Positions 7,981 to 16,020 of a stretch of 45,260 nucleotides of DNA are shown here, one piece after another. Every line of letters begins with the position of its first letter. Position 1 is the first letter of the stretch. The notes under the pieces are model-generated. The model made no database searches, had not been told where the DNA came from, and saw only the letters and a list, made by a program, of their open reading frames with translations. The DNA is from Bacillota bacterium (GTDB taxonomy: Bacteria; Bacillota; Clostridia; Acetivibrionales; DUMC01), in the NCBI GenBank assembly GCA_013314855.1, contig JABUEW010000020.1:1-45260 (forward strand), written 5' to 3'. Made by a program: the position numbers and the translations under genes.

Positions 7981-9573
7981 ATGGGTATGAACTGTATTAA
8001 TAGGGGTATTTTAAAGGTATTTGTACTTATCCTGATTGCAGTGATGGTATTTACCTTGGGCTTCACAGGATGTATCAAGAGTGATACTTCCGGCCAAACT
8101 GTAGAGGATACTAAATCTACCGGTAGCACAAAATTTGATAAGAAACTAAAAATCACATGGATTGTCTACAACCAGTTTGACAACCCTGTCAAGGAAGGCA
8201 CGGAAACTCAGAAATTAATAGAGGAAAGGTTTAACGTAGAGCTGGATATTCCGGAACTTGATGTTCACAGTGAAGACCAGTGGACTGTTTTCTGGGCTTC
8301 AGGGAACACTGCAGACCGGATCCAGTCAAACAACATGAGCAAATACTTCAAAAAATTTGCAGATCAGGGCATCTTAAGGCCTATTACCAAGGACATGCTT
8401 TATAAGAATGCTCCAAACTGGATGAAAGCTGTAGAATCTTTGATTGACCCTAAGGTTTTCATGCCCCAGATTACGTATAAAGGCCAGGTTTGGGCAATCC
8501 CGTATACAAATATGGCACAAGCCAAGGTGAGCTTTGTTACGGCTGCAAGAAAGAGCTATATGGATAAGGTTGGGATTACTAAGCCTCCGGAAACACTGGA
8601 TGAGTATTATAACTTGATTTATAAATTTACCAAGGATGACCCGGATGGAAACGGCAAAAACGATACTTACGGACTTCACTACCAGTTTGGATATGTATGG
8701 GGTACATTTGGTATTTACCCGCATTCCTGGTATGATATTAACGGTAAGGTAACTTATACAAGTACTACTGAAGAGTATAAGGAGGCTTTAAAGCTATTAA
8801 ACAAGTGGTATAAAGAAGGACTCATAGACCCTGAATTTGTTACTGATAAAAGAGATATACAAAGGGCTAAATGGGCTGAAGGCAAGCTTGGAATGCTCGA
8901 AGACCATCCCTGGTGGTTTGCATCTTCAACACCAAACAACGTAAGCGCAATGGTGCTTGATAAATATCCGGGGGAGGAACTGGTATTTTTCCCGGCCGTC
9001 AAAGGTCCTAACGGTAAATCCGCTTCATACGCATACTATCCGAATGTTGTCAACAACGCTATATACTTTGGGGCTGAAACCAGTGATGAAAAAGTAGAAA
9101 GAATCATGGCTATAGAAGACGCAATTGCAGCGGATAGAGACCTGTATGTAAGACTATGGTTTGGTGAAAAAGGAAAAACATATGAAGTGAATGAGGATGG
9201 GATTATTATACCCAATAAAGACCTGTTAACAAAAGAAAAGATATCAGAGCTTGGCTTAATGCAGACATTTGCTCTTAAGCCGACTACTGAAGAAGACTTC
9301 AAGAAGGAGACGCTTAAGTCAGACATGCCGCCGTATGAAACTGCATTCAAAAATAATCGGATATACAGCGGTATTGTATTCCCGGTAGACGGAATTAACA
9401 AGGCTTATAACGAGAAGTCAGCGGACATAAGCTCAATATCGCAGGAATTCTATTTTAATGCCATTACCGGAAAGATTGACATTGATGCAGAATGGGATGC
9501 ATACATTAAGAAATTGAATGATGCAGGACTGCAGGAAATCCTGAAAGGATTTGAAGAAATTATAGTCAGATAG
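7981..9573 (+). CDS. sugar ABC transporter substrate-binding lipoprotein
   Basis: Extracellular solute-binding protein of the LplA/CUT1 class that would deliver oligosaccharide to the two permeases. A lipoprotein signal is plain: basic N-terminus, hydrophobic stretch at about residues 11-28 and lipobox FTGC with the lipidated cysteine at 31. A mature domain of 500 residues follows, with the family's long two-lobe layout. The start ATG at 7981 has AGGAGGT 7 bases upstream. It sits at the end of the operon and is followed by a strong terminator. The ligand cannot be read from sequence; neighbouring GH2 and sialidase-like enzymes suggest a galactose- or similar hexose-containing glycan. Confidence 0.93.
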   Translation: MGMNCINRGILKVFVLILIAVMVFTLGFTGCIKSDTSGQTVEDTKSTGSTKFDKKLKITWIVYNQFDNPVKEGTETQKLIEERFNVELDIPELDVHSEDQWTVFWASGNTADRIQSNNMSKYFKKFADQGILRPITKDMLYKNAPNWMKAVESLIDPKVFMPQITYKGQVWAIPYTNMAQAKVSFVTAARKSYMDKVGITKPPETLDEYYNLIYKFTKDDPDGNGKNDTYGLHYQFGYVWGTFGIYPHSWYDINGKVTYTSTTEEYKEALKLLNKWYKEGLIDPEFVTDKRDIQRAKWAEGKLGMLEDHPWWFASSTPNNVSAMVLDKYPGEELVFFPAVKGPNGKSASYAYYPNVVNNAIYFGAETSDEKVERIMAIEDAIAADRDLYVRLWFGEKGKTYEVNEDGIIIPNKDLLTKEKISELGLMQTFALKPTTEEDFKKETLKSDMPPYETAFKNNRIYSGIVFPVDGINKAYNEKSADISSISQEFYFNAITGKIDIDAEWDAYIKKLNDAGLQEILKGFEEIIVR

Positions 9574-9591
9574 ATATATATGAGTCCTTTT

Positions 9592-9637
9592 AAAAAGCTG
9601 GGATTCCCGGTTGTTCCGCGGATTCCAGCTTTTTTTT
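9592..9637 (+). terminator. rho-independent terminator of the sugar operon
   Basis: AAAAAGCTGG-ATTCC pairs with GGATTCCAGCTTTTT around a GC-containing loop, followed by a run of T. It lies 18 bases after the binding-protein stop and also faces the 3' end of the GH2 gene on the other strand. Confidence 0.88.
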
Positions 9638-9684
9638 GTAAATAATAGAGTATTTACCTACTAGGATATATTTCCGCATTACTG

Positions 9685-12048
9685 TCATTTCACGGTGATC
9701 CACCTGGAAACGGGAGGAAGATTATCAACTTGTACTGTCAATACGGCAATACCTGGCTTATGGCCGGACTGTATGACAGCCATACATCTGCCGCGGAAAA
9801 TTCTACGGCTGTTACCCTTATAGGATTCATTGGAGGTAAGGTCACCATTATCAACCCCTGCAATGAAAGCAGGCCCTGTTACTAAAAATTTGGCCATCGG
9901 CTCCGCAAATGGGACTTTATTTCCTTCTTTGTCTAACAAGGCGACAACTGCATGTATTACGTCATGACCGTCTGCACGAAGCTCCTGTTTATCAATATCA
10001 AGCTGTATTTTGGCAGGAGAACCTGCAGTGCGTAGTTCACAGATAGCAGCCATTTTTCCATTAACATAGCATTCTGCCTTGAGGATGCCAGGTTCATAGG
10101 GTATGAAAAACATGGCTATCCTGTCTGCGGTTTCCTTAGGGGAAACTTCGCCAAAATATTTACCATTCAAATACATTCGGACTTTATCACAGTTTGTAAA
10201 TGCAGCTACACGCATCATATCTCCTTCACGTCCATCGAAATTCCAGTGGTCGGCGAGCTTGGGAAATCCCCAAAAAACAGGCTCCATGTCATGCCTAACA
10301 GTTTCATCCATCACGCACACATATATAAACGGATTATCATTTCCAACCCAAAGAGACTTTAGATGGTACCCACGTGGTTTGATGATGCCACAGGTATCAA
10401 TGGGACATGCAGCCCATCCTTTGCTTGGGAAGGGTCTTGCCTCACCAAGATAATCTATCCCTGCCCAGATGAAACCGCCAGCAACCCATGGACGGTCTTC
10501 TACATCAAGCCACGCTGGACGCGCCATATAGCGTTCGCCTGTTTCCCCGGTTGAGCGGTAATAAGGGACAATCTCACTGCCGATAATTGCTTTACGCAGT
10601 CCAAGTTTGCGGTAGTCATCATACCATTCTTCCTGGTAATTCAGCATGGCTACATCGACAAGTTTCAAAAATTCCATTACATATTTAACCATCTGTTCGC
10701 GAGTATACTCTCCACTGGACCCAGGTATAGCGTAGGGCATTAGTGCGCAACTGATAGGACGCGAAGGATCCTTTTTACGTGCATAATTAACAAGCATTTC
10801 CATAGTACGTAGAGTTATTTGCTCTGTTGGATCTTCACAACGATTGACTTCATTACCGACCGACCAGACAATAACGCAAGGGTGGTTATAATCCCTATCC
10901 ATCATAGAATCAATGTCCTGTTTCCACCATTCTTCAAAAAACTTGTAATAATAACCGGATTTCCAGTGCCACTTGTCAAATGCCTCATCGATCACGAGAA
11001 AACCAAGTTTATCACAGAGGTTTAAAAGCTCGGGAGCAGGAGGGTTATGGCTTGTCCGAATGGCATTACATCCTAATTCCTTTAAGGTTTTCAGCCTTCT
11101 TTCCCACATGGCAGGTGATGGAACAGCAGCACCAACACAACCACAGTCATGATGCAGATTGACGCCTTTAAGCTTAAGATTTCTGCCATTAAGCCAAAAA
11201 CCCGTATCACCATCAAATTTAAAATATCGTATACCAAATTTTTCTTCAGTTAAATCGATTTCCTTCTCATCTTTTACCAGTATGGCTTGGAGCGTGTAGA
11301 GGTTGGGAGAATCAATATCCCAAAGTATTGCATTTTCTATCAAAATATCAAGGTTTACAACAGTATGAGAATTTGATTCCACACTAAATTGAGTCTTTTC
11401 ACAAGCAACCACACATCCGCTTGGGGCTTTGATTAAAAATTTAGCTGTACCGTTGACTGAAGACATTCCGGCATTGAATATTTTTGCTTCTATATGTACT
11501 TTTGCTGTTTTAGATTCAAGGACAGTAGAAGAAATATGAACTCCCCAAGGTATCATATGAAGTTTGGGGGTAATAATAAGGCTGACATGGCGGTAGATAC
11601 CGGCCCCGGAATACCATCTGCAGGCCACAGGCTCAGAATTATCAACCTTTACGGCGATAACATTTTCTTCCCCGAAATTCAGATAAGGGGTTAAATCATA
11701 GAAATAGCTGGCATAACCATAGGGTCGTGTCCCAAGCAAATGCCCATTAATCCAGCAGGATGCGCACCTCTGGATACCTTCAAATAAAATCCTTACAATT
11801 TTTCCATCCCACTCTTGAGGGACATGAAGTTTCAATCTGTACCAGCCGACGTGCCATCTGGGCATATAGCCCTGACTTGAGCCTGAAGGCGTTTCTGCAT
11901 CAAAAGGCTGCTCGATCTGCCAATCATGCGGAAGGTCAAGTTTCCTCCATGTGCTGTCATCAAAACAAGGATTTTCAGCGCCGGCAACATCTCCTAAATT
12001 AAAACGCCAATTGTTGTCAATAGGAATTATGTTTCTTAAAAAACCCAT
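9685..12048 (-). CDS. glycoside hydrolase family 2 (beta-galactosidase-like)
   Basis: A 787-residue GH2 enzyme. The N-terminal jelly roll (NWRFNLGD, LPHDWQIEQPF, GWYRL), an immunoglobulin-like domain and a TIM barrel are in the usual order. The acid/base Glu is about residue 400 in WSVGNEV, and the nucleophile Glu about residue 492 in IIGSEIVP. The C-terminus after about 590 has the extra beta-sandwich domains seen in beta-galactosidase-like members. There is no signal peptide, so it acts inside the cell. On the minus strand AGGAG sits 9 bases before the ATG. It converges on the importer operon and probably degrades what that operon brings in. The exact sugar (galactoside, glucuronide, mannoside) is unresolved; beta-galactosidase is the best guess from the motif set. 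Confidence 0.9.
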   Translation of the reverse strand: MGFLRNIIPIDNNWRFNLGDVAGAENPCFDDSTWRKLDLPHDWQIEQPFDAETPSGSSQGYMPRWHVGWYRLKLHVPQEWDGKIVRILFEGIQRCASCWINGHLLGTRPYGYASYFYDLTPYLNFGEENVIAVKVDNSEPVACRWYSGAGIYRHVSLIITPKLHMIPWGVHISSTVLESKTAKVHIEAKIFNAGMSSVNGTAKFLIKAPSGCVVACEKTQFSVESNSHTVVNLDILIENAILWDIDSPNLYTLQAILVKDEKEIDLTEEKFGIRYFKFDGDTGFWLNGRNLKLKGVNLHHDCGCVGAAVPSPAMWERRLKTLKELGCNAIRTSHNPPAPELLNLCDKLGFLVIDEAFDKWHWKSGYYYKFFEEWWKQDIDSMMDRDYNHPCVIVWSVGNEVNRCEDPTEQITLRTMEMLVNYARKKDPSRPISCALMPYAIPGSSGEYTREQMVKYVMEFLKLVDVAMLNYQEEWYDDYRKLGLRKAIIGSEIVPYYRSTGETGERYMARPAWLDVEDRPWVAGGFIWAGIDYLGEARPFPSKGWAACPIDTCGIIKPRGYHLKSLWVGNDNPFIYVCVMDETVRHDMEPVFWGFPKLADHWNFDGREGDMMRVAAFTNCDKVRMYLNGKYFGEVSPKETADRIAMFFIPYEPGILKAECYVNGKMAAICELRTAGSPAKIQLDIDKQELRADGHDVIHAVVALLDKEGNKVPFAEPMAKFLVTGPAFIAGVDNGDLTSNESYKGNSRRIFRGRCMAVIQSGHKPGIAVLTVQVDNLPPVSRWITVK

Positions 12049-12141
12049 CGATTCTTCACTCCTATTTAGATTTTGAATTTTTATTAATGTGATTTATTTC
12101 GGCTTCATTGTAAAATCATCCTGATTTATATATATTTTTTA

Positions 12142-12169
12142 TATATATAATAATATAACATAGTTACAA
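12142..12169 (-). promoter_or_regulatory. possible promoter of the GH2 gene
   Basis: On the minus strand TTGTAA (12169-12164) is followed after 16 bases by TATATA (12147-12142), about 95 bases before the ATG. Both boxes are partial and the area is very AT-rich, so this is tentative. No clear catabolite-response element was seen in 12049-12328. Confidence 0.3.
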
Positions 12170-12269
12170 TTAGGATTAAATTCGTTTTTAAAAAATTTTT
12201 TGCTTTATATTATATCCTTTATTTTTATCTTTTGGGTAAAGAATTTAAAATATATTATTGTTATTTTAA

Positions 12270-12298
12270 TTGAATAAGTTTATAATTAATACAATAAT
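12270..12298 (+). promoter_or_regulatory. SigA-type promoter of the ParB-like gene
   Basis: TTGAAT (12270-12275), a 17-base spacer and AATAAT (12293-12298) lie 30 bases before the ATG, giving a very short leader with CGGAGGG as ribosome site. Confidence 0.6.
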
Positions 12299-12328
12299 AA
12301 AACCAAGAAAACGGAGGGAAAATTTAAC

Positions 12329-13516
12329 ATGGCAGAATCAAAGATTACAATCAAAGGAATTCCGCAGAAAAAACCCCAGATAGTTGCTAAAGAAGGTGTT
12401 ATATTAATTTTTAAAATAATTCCGGGCAAAACCCAAATAAGTGGTATGCCGGCTTATGAATCATATTGCAGAGTTTCTATAAATAAAAATTTATGGAAAA
12501 AGGTTTCAAAAGAAATAAAAGAGACAACCTACTATATACTCGAAGGTGTACCCAAAGCAAATGTGAATCCAAAAGGAATGCCTTTCATATCAGTATTATG
12601 CTCTGACATTAAGGTTGTAAACGGTCTTGTGGAGGATGAAAAAAATCCGGGTTCTTTTAAGTTCCCCGGCAGTCTTCCGGAAGATACTGATGAGGTCATC
12701 CCTATTTCATCTATAAGGATACCTGAAAATCTAAAAGAACCTAAAACCGCAAAAAAGAAGGCACTAGACTATTTTAAAAAACATGGGACTTTCAAGAGTC
12801 CTGTTGTTGTTAAAAAGGATACTATGACTCTCGTCTCAGGTTATGCAAACTATTTAATAGCTAAAGACTTGAACATTGAAATGGTGCCTGTGTCGTATAA
12901 CCTTTTAACAGGAGCTAAATCTAAAGATGAGATAAAAATAAAAAATATAAAATGGTATATGCTTGAAGAGGTTACGGAAATCAATGTGAAAGACATTATA
13001 TTAACAGAGGATATCCATCTTAATGTTCAAAATTTTATATTCAGTATTAATTTAAAAGAAATAGCTAAAACAATGGAAATAACTACTCCAATTGCCGTAA
13101 GACCTTTAGAGGGAGGAAAATATAGTCTAGTTATTGGTGCTGCAAGGTATTTTGCTGCCAAAATACTTGATATAGAAAAAATACCTGCAGTAATAACTGA
13201 CATGTCACATGACGAATTTATGGGAGCTAGACTTTTGCGGTACCATAAAGTTGGAGGTAACAATAAAGCAAGGGCTCCAAAAGGGATTGAAGGTGAAACT
13301 CCTATTTCGTTAATAAAAGTTCCTGAATCCTTTTTAAAGACAAAGCCTAACCCTGCAAAGGTAAAAGAGACCATTGAGTATTATAGAAAACATGGCAAAT
13401 TTGACAAACCGGTGGTTATTAGGGGGGATAATAATCTTTTGGTTGATGGATATAAAAGATATATCGCTGCAAAGGAAATGAACCTTACTTCTGTATGGAC
13501 GGTAAAGTTGAAGTAA
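12329..13516 (+). CDS. OB-fold-like plus triple ParB/Srx-like repeat protein
   Basis: I do not recognise a named family for the whole 395-residue chain. Residues 1-105 read like an OB-fold single-strand-binding domain: alternating strands, then WKKVSKEIKETTYYILEG and a closing ISVLCSDIKVV. Three ParB N-terminal/sulfiredoxin-like repeats follow at about 125-190, 218-292 and 324-395. Each has an entry strand (IRIPENL, IILTEDIHL, IKVPESF), a helix, a 'PVVV/PIAV' strand and the G-x-x-R-like core helix (SGYANYLIAKDL, IGAARYFAAKIL, DGYKRYIAAKEM). The first repeat has lost the core Arg (Asn instead). There is no HTH DNA-binding domain, so it is not a plasmid-type ParB. It stands alone with its own promoter between a sugar locus and the rpsF operon. 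Possible roles include DNA binding or nucleotide-dependent clamp-like activity, by inference only. Confidence 0.75.
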   Translation: MAESKITIKGIPQKKPQIVAKEGVILIFKIIPGKTQISGMPAYESYCRVSINKNLWKKVSKEIKETTYYILEGVPKANVNPKGMPFISVLCSDIKVVNGLVEDEKNPGSFKFPGSLPEDTDEVIPISSIRIPENLKEPKTAKKKALDYFKKHGTFKSPVVVKKDTMTLVSGYANYLIAKDLNIEMVPVSYNLLTGAKSKDEIKIKNIKWYMLEEVTEINVKDIILTEDIHLNVQNFIFSINLKEIAKTMEITTPIAVRPLEGGKYSLVIGAARYFAAKILDIEKIPAVITDMSHDEFMGARLLRYHKVGGNNKARAPKGIEGETPISLIKVPESFLKTKPNPAKVKETIEYYRKHGKFDKPVVIRGDNNLLVDGYKRYIAAKEMNLTSVWTVKLK

Positions 13517-13568
13517 ATGTTTGATGACAATTCAAATATAAGTTGCCACCCCAGTATTAAATCAGTTT

Positions 13569-14234
13569 TTACTCTAATATTAAATCACCAAAGAACTCGG
13601 GTCTATGAAAATCCGGGGATTCTACTTTAATGGGATTCCAGCAGCCGAAATGGGGAAATTTTGTTTCGTCACCGCATTTATAAAAATTCCCTTCAAGTCT
13701 GTAGCCTGGCCTGATGTTCAACTTACCAAAGTATCTTTCTATAAAGGTAAAGGGTATGGAATATTCCACAGCCCAAAATTTATTCTGTGATTCGCTATTA
13801 TTGTAACTTTCGACTATATCTTTGGTTACTGATGTAGAAATTCCAAATATTTCAAAAGGGTTATCGAGTATTATTCTTTCCCTATCATACCTGTTATCAC
13901 CTAATCCTAATAAAAGAGTACCTATAGAATTCATTTCAAAGTTAAAATACCTGCTGTCGGAATCAGGCTTTGGTTTTATGAAAAACTCAACACAACTATC
14001 TTTATATACATCATCATTCATGTTATGGTATGTAATTTTAATTTCATTCTCCCATGATTTGAAGAAAATATGGAAATGAGTATCTGTATAAAACAGCTTT
14101 GCTTCTGTTTTCGGCCTGTAACCGTTATTATCCCACGGGAAATTATCAATGTTTATTACCGGTACATTTTTCCAAGCTTCCTGTAAAGGTTTTACTTGAA
14201 GGTTTATCTTTTTAACTGTATATATTTTTTTCAT
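13569..14234 (-). CDS. CBM9-like carbohydrate-binding family protein
   Basis: A 221-residue cytosolic protein resembling the carbohydrate-binding family 9 / DOMON-like beta-sandwich: an early WKNVPVINIDNFPW, then AKLFYTDTHFHIFF, a central DSCVEFFIKP and a late WAVEYSIPFTFIERYFG. The D-S-C-V-E-F-F-I motif and the aromatic W near the start are typical of this group. No signal peptide is present, unlike xylanase-borne CBM9, so it may be a free-standing sugar-binding or catabolic accessory protein. The ATG at 14234 is preceded by TAAGGAG; upstream TTG codons in frame lie too close to it. It converges with the ParB-like gene and is divergent from rpsF. Function is not proven. Confidence 0.72.
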   Translation of the reverse strand: MKKIYTVKKINLQVKPLQEAWKNVPVINIDNFPWDNNGYRPKTEAKLFYTDTHFHIFFKSWENEIKITYHNMNDDVYKDSCVEFFIKPKPDSDSRYFNFEMNSIGTLLLGLGDNRYDRERIILDNPFEIFGISTSVTKDIVESYNNSESQNKFWAVEYSIPFTFIERYFGKLNIRPGYRLEGNFYKCGDETKFPHFGCWNPIKVESPDFHRPEFFGDLILE

Positions 14235-14400
14235 AATCAACAACTCCTTATTGTTTCCCTTGTTCAGTGAGGGATTTCAGGATTTCCGCTTAAATCCCTT
14301 AGGCCAAGCAAATTTACTTATACTGCTACTTGTGCTATTATCTTATCATATTATATATTATACTTATTATTATACATATGCAAGAGGTATATAGACCTGG

Positions 14401-14440
14401 GGGCGCATTTTCTTCATAAAAATAAAATGCGCCCGTTTTA
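14401..14440 (+). terminator. strong hairpin with T-tract upstream of rpsF
   Basis: GGGCGCATTTT (14401-14411) pairs perfectly with AAAATGCGCCC (14424-14434), followed by GTTTTAATTT. It is plus-strand oriented and lies upstream of the rpsF promoter, so it probably insulates rpsF from read-through, although no plus-strand gene lies directly before it. The rest of 14235-14400 holds only AT-rich DNA with no gene I can support. Confidence 0.7.
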
Positions 14441-14450
14441 ATTTCCCCCC

Positions 14451-14479
14451 TTGTATTATAAAAAGCAATATGGTAAAAT
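14451..14479 (+). promoter_or_regulatory. SigA-type promoter of rpsF-ssb-rpsR
   Basis: TTGTAT, a 17-base spacer and TAAAAT place the transcription start near 14486, just upstream of the structured rpsF leader. Confidence 0.6.
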
Positions 14480-14485
14480 AACTTG

Positions 14486-14552
14486 TCAAAGAAATCCTTG
14501 CTCTGTACTCCGGTTACAGGGCCGTTTAGTCCGGGAGGAGGTGAATATCGGA
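14486..14552 (+). ncRNA. rpsF leader, candidate S6:S18 autoregulatory RNA
   Basis: In the predicted 67-nt leader, CTCTGTA (14501-14507) pairs with TACAGGG (14515-14521) and the 7-base loop is CTCCGGT, which exposes CCG. The known S6:S18 leader RNAs found before rpsF in many bacteria also present a conserved CCG beside a stem, mimicking the 16S rRNA binding site. The match is by eye, and the rest of that consensus was not verified. Autorepression by the S6:S18 complex would be the expected control. Confidence 0.42.
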
Positions 14553-14837
14553 ATGGCAAGAGATTATGAAGCGCTTTATATTATTAATTCTCAGCTTGAA
14601 GAGGAAACAATAAAGGGGATTGTAGAAAAATTTAAGAACCTTGTTGAAACTTCGGCACAGTTGAAAAATATTGATGAATGGGGTAAGAGAAAGCTGGCCT
14701 ATCCTATTAACAAGTTGAATGAAGGATATTATGTGCTCATAGAATTCAGTGCTGACCCAGGTTTTCCACAAGAACTTGAGAGAATATTCAAGATTACTGA
14801 CGGAGTAATTAAGTATTTAATTGTAAAAAAAGAATAG
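14553..14837 (+). CDS. rpsF: 30S ribosomal protein S6
   Basis: S6 of 94 residues, beginning MARDYEALYIINSQLEEE and ending KYLIVKKE, with the conserved core DEWGKRKLAYPINKLNEGYY. It binds S18 and the central domain of 16S rRNA in the small subunit. The ATG at 14553 has AGGAGGTG 9 bases upstream; in-frame upstream codons run back to the promoter and are not translated. It heads the conserved rpsF-ssb-rpsR operon. Confidence 0.98.
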   Translation: MARDYEALYIINSQLEEETIKGIVEKFKNLVETSAQLKNIDEWGKRKLAYPINKLNEGYYVLIEFSADPGFPQELERIFKITDGVIKYLIVKKE

Positions 14838-14879
14838 ACAATACAAAAATTGGTAAATATTTATATAGGGTGATATTTT

Positions 14880-15326
14880 ATGAATAAAGCTATATTGATG
14901 GGGAGACTTACCAGGGACCCCGAATTAAGGTACACAAGTAATACTAACACGGCTGTATGTAATTTCACACTAGCGGTAGACCGGAGGTTTTCAAGGCAGG
15001 GTGAAGAAAAACAGACAGACTTTATACCTATTGTTGTCTGGGGGAAGACGGCTGAATTTTGCAGCAGGTATTTCCAAAAAGGACAACAGGTAGCAGTAGT
15101 TGGAAGAATTCAGACCAGGACATGGGATGATAATGAGGGTAAAAGGCATTATGTAACTGAAGTGATTGCCGAGGAAGCATATTTTGCCGATAGCAAACGT
15201 GATGAAAGCAGTATGCATCGTCCTGCCGATAATATGATGGATGGCAGTGGCCAGGAAAGTAATGCCGAGCTAGCCAAGGAAGACGGTTTTTACCAGATAG
15301 AAGATAATGATGATCTGCCCTTCTAG
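14880..15326 (+). CDS. ssb: single-stranded DNA-binding protein
   Basis: SSB of 148 residues: an OB fold over residues 1-105 (MNKAILMGRLTRDPELRYT, FIPIVVWGKTAEFCSRY, GRIQTRTWDDNEGKRHYVT), then a flexible acidic tail ending in DDLPF, the docking tip for partner replication and repair proteins. It binds single strands at forks. It sits between rpsF and rpsR, the standard position in Bacillota, though here 211 bases separate it from rpsR. Confidence 0.98.
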   Translation: MNKAILMGRLTRDPELRYTSNTNTAVCNFTLAVDRRFSRQGEEKQTDFIPIVVWGKTAEFCSRYFQKGQQVAVVGRIQTRTWDDNEGKRHYVTEVIAEEAYFADSKRDESSMHRPADNMMDGSGQESNAELAKEDGFYQIEDNDDLPF

Positions 15327-15350
15327 CGGTAAGTAACCGGATCTTTTGGG

Positions 15351-15423
15351 GAAGCCCGATGGTTATTTCGGATATTTTCGGACAGATGATTTTCTGTTGG
15401 AGTTTTTCGGATAAGCGGGCTTT
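15351..15423 (+). other. structured spacer between ssb and rpsR
   Basis: AAGCCCG (15352-15358) pairs with CGGGCTT (15416-15422), extendable by a G-U pair, closing a 57-base domain that contains a smaller ACAGA/TCTGT hairpin at 15382-15397. No U-run follows, so it is not a normal terminator. It may be a processing or translational control element for rpsR. Confidence 0.4.
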
Positions 15424-15537
15424 AAGAAGCATGTTGTCGTCAAGATAAAGATAACCTCGGTAGGCCACAGGCAATGAAGGCAGGCTATGATTTGAATAAT
15501 TAGCTGATTGATTCGATTGAAAGGAGGTTTATAGGAT

Positions 15538-15828
15538 ATGCCGGGTCAGAAGAAAGAAAAAAGCAGCGGAAAAGAAAATTATGATAAGGCCGATGCTAAA
15601 GGCGGTTATAAGGTAAGAAGACAAAGAAAAAAAGTATGTGTTTTTTGTGTTGAAAAAGTTGAAAATATAGATTATAAAGATATTGCAAGATTGAAAAAGT
15701 TTATCTCTGAGAGGGGTAAAATCCTTCCAAGAAGGGTTTCCGGGAATTGTGCAAAACATCAACGGCAACTTACCAGGGAGATAAAACGTGCAAGGCACAT
15801 CGCATTATTGCCATATATAGCTGATTAG
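15538..15828 (+). CDS. rpsR: 30S ribosomal protein S18, zinc-type
   Basis: S18 of 96 residues. The conserved core begins [11 protein letters not shown] and continues with [19 protein letters not shown] and [14 protein letters not shown]. The Cys-x-x-Cys plus C-x-x-H set is the zinc-binding (C+) form. An N-terminal extension of about 20 lysine-rich residues precedes the core. AAAGGAGG lies 11 bases before the ATG. S18 pairs with S6 on the ribosome and possibly on the rpsF leader. Confidence 0.97.
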   Translation: MPGQKKEKSSGKENYDKADAKGGYKVRRQRKKVCVFCVEKVENIDYKDIARLKKFISERGKILPRRVSGNCAKHQRQLTREIKRARHIALLPYIAD

Positions 15829-15869
15829 TTTATAATGATGTAATAGATGAATTAGGGGAATATAGTACA

Positions 15870-15929
15870 AAATAATGAGCCGGTATTATACTTCATAGCA
15901 AGTTTATAAAGGATGACCGGCTTATTTTA
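15870..15929 (+). terminator. terminator after rpsR
   Basis: An AAAATAA(TGA)GCCGGT arm pairs with ACCGGCTTATTTT, leaving a three-base bulge; the loop is long (about 30 bases) and the tail is T-rich. Confidence 0.65.
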
Positions 15930-15968
15930 TCTAAAACTTATGACTACTGGTGGACCAACACAAAAGTA

Positions 15969-15997
15969 TTGAATAATTTATTGAATAATTTTATGAT
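15969..15997 (+). promoter_or_regulatory. SigA-type promoter of pheA
   Basis: TTGAAT, exactly 17 bases, then TATGAT. Transcription would start near 16004, which excludes the in-frame ATG at 16000 and supports the start at 16021. A near-repeat of TTGAATAATTT overlaps the -35 and spacer. Confidence 0.65.
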
Positions 15998-16020
15998 TTA
16001 TGAGGTGGGCGGCAGGTATT

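Noticed and set aside
12329-13516. Plasmid-type ParB with parS system, implying an integrated plasmid
   Set aside because: No ParA gene, no HTH domain, no parS-like inverted repeats, and the flanks are ordinary chromosomal genes.
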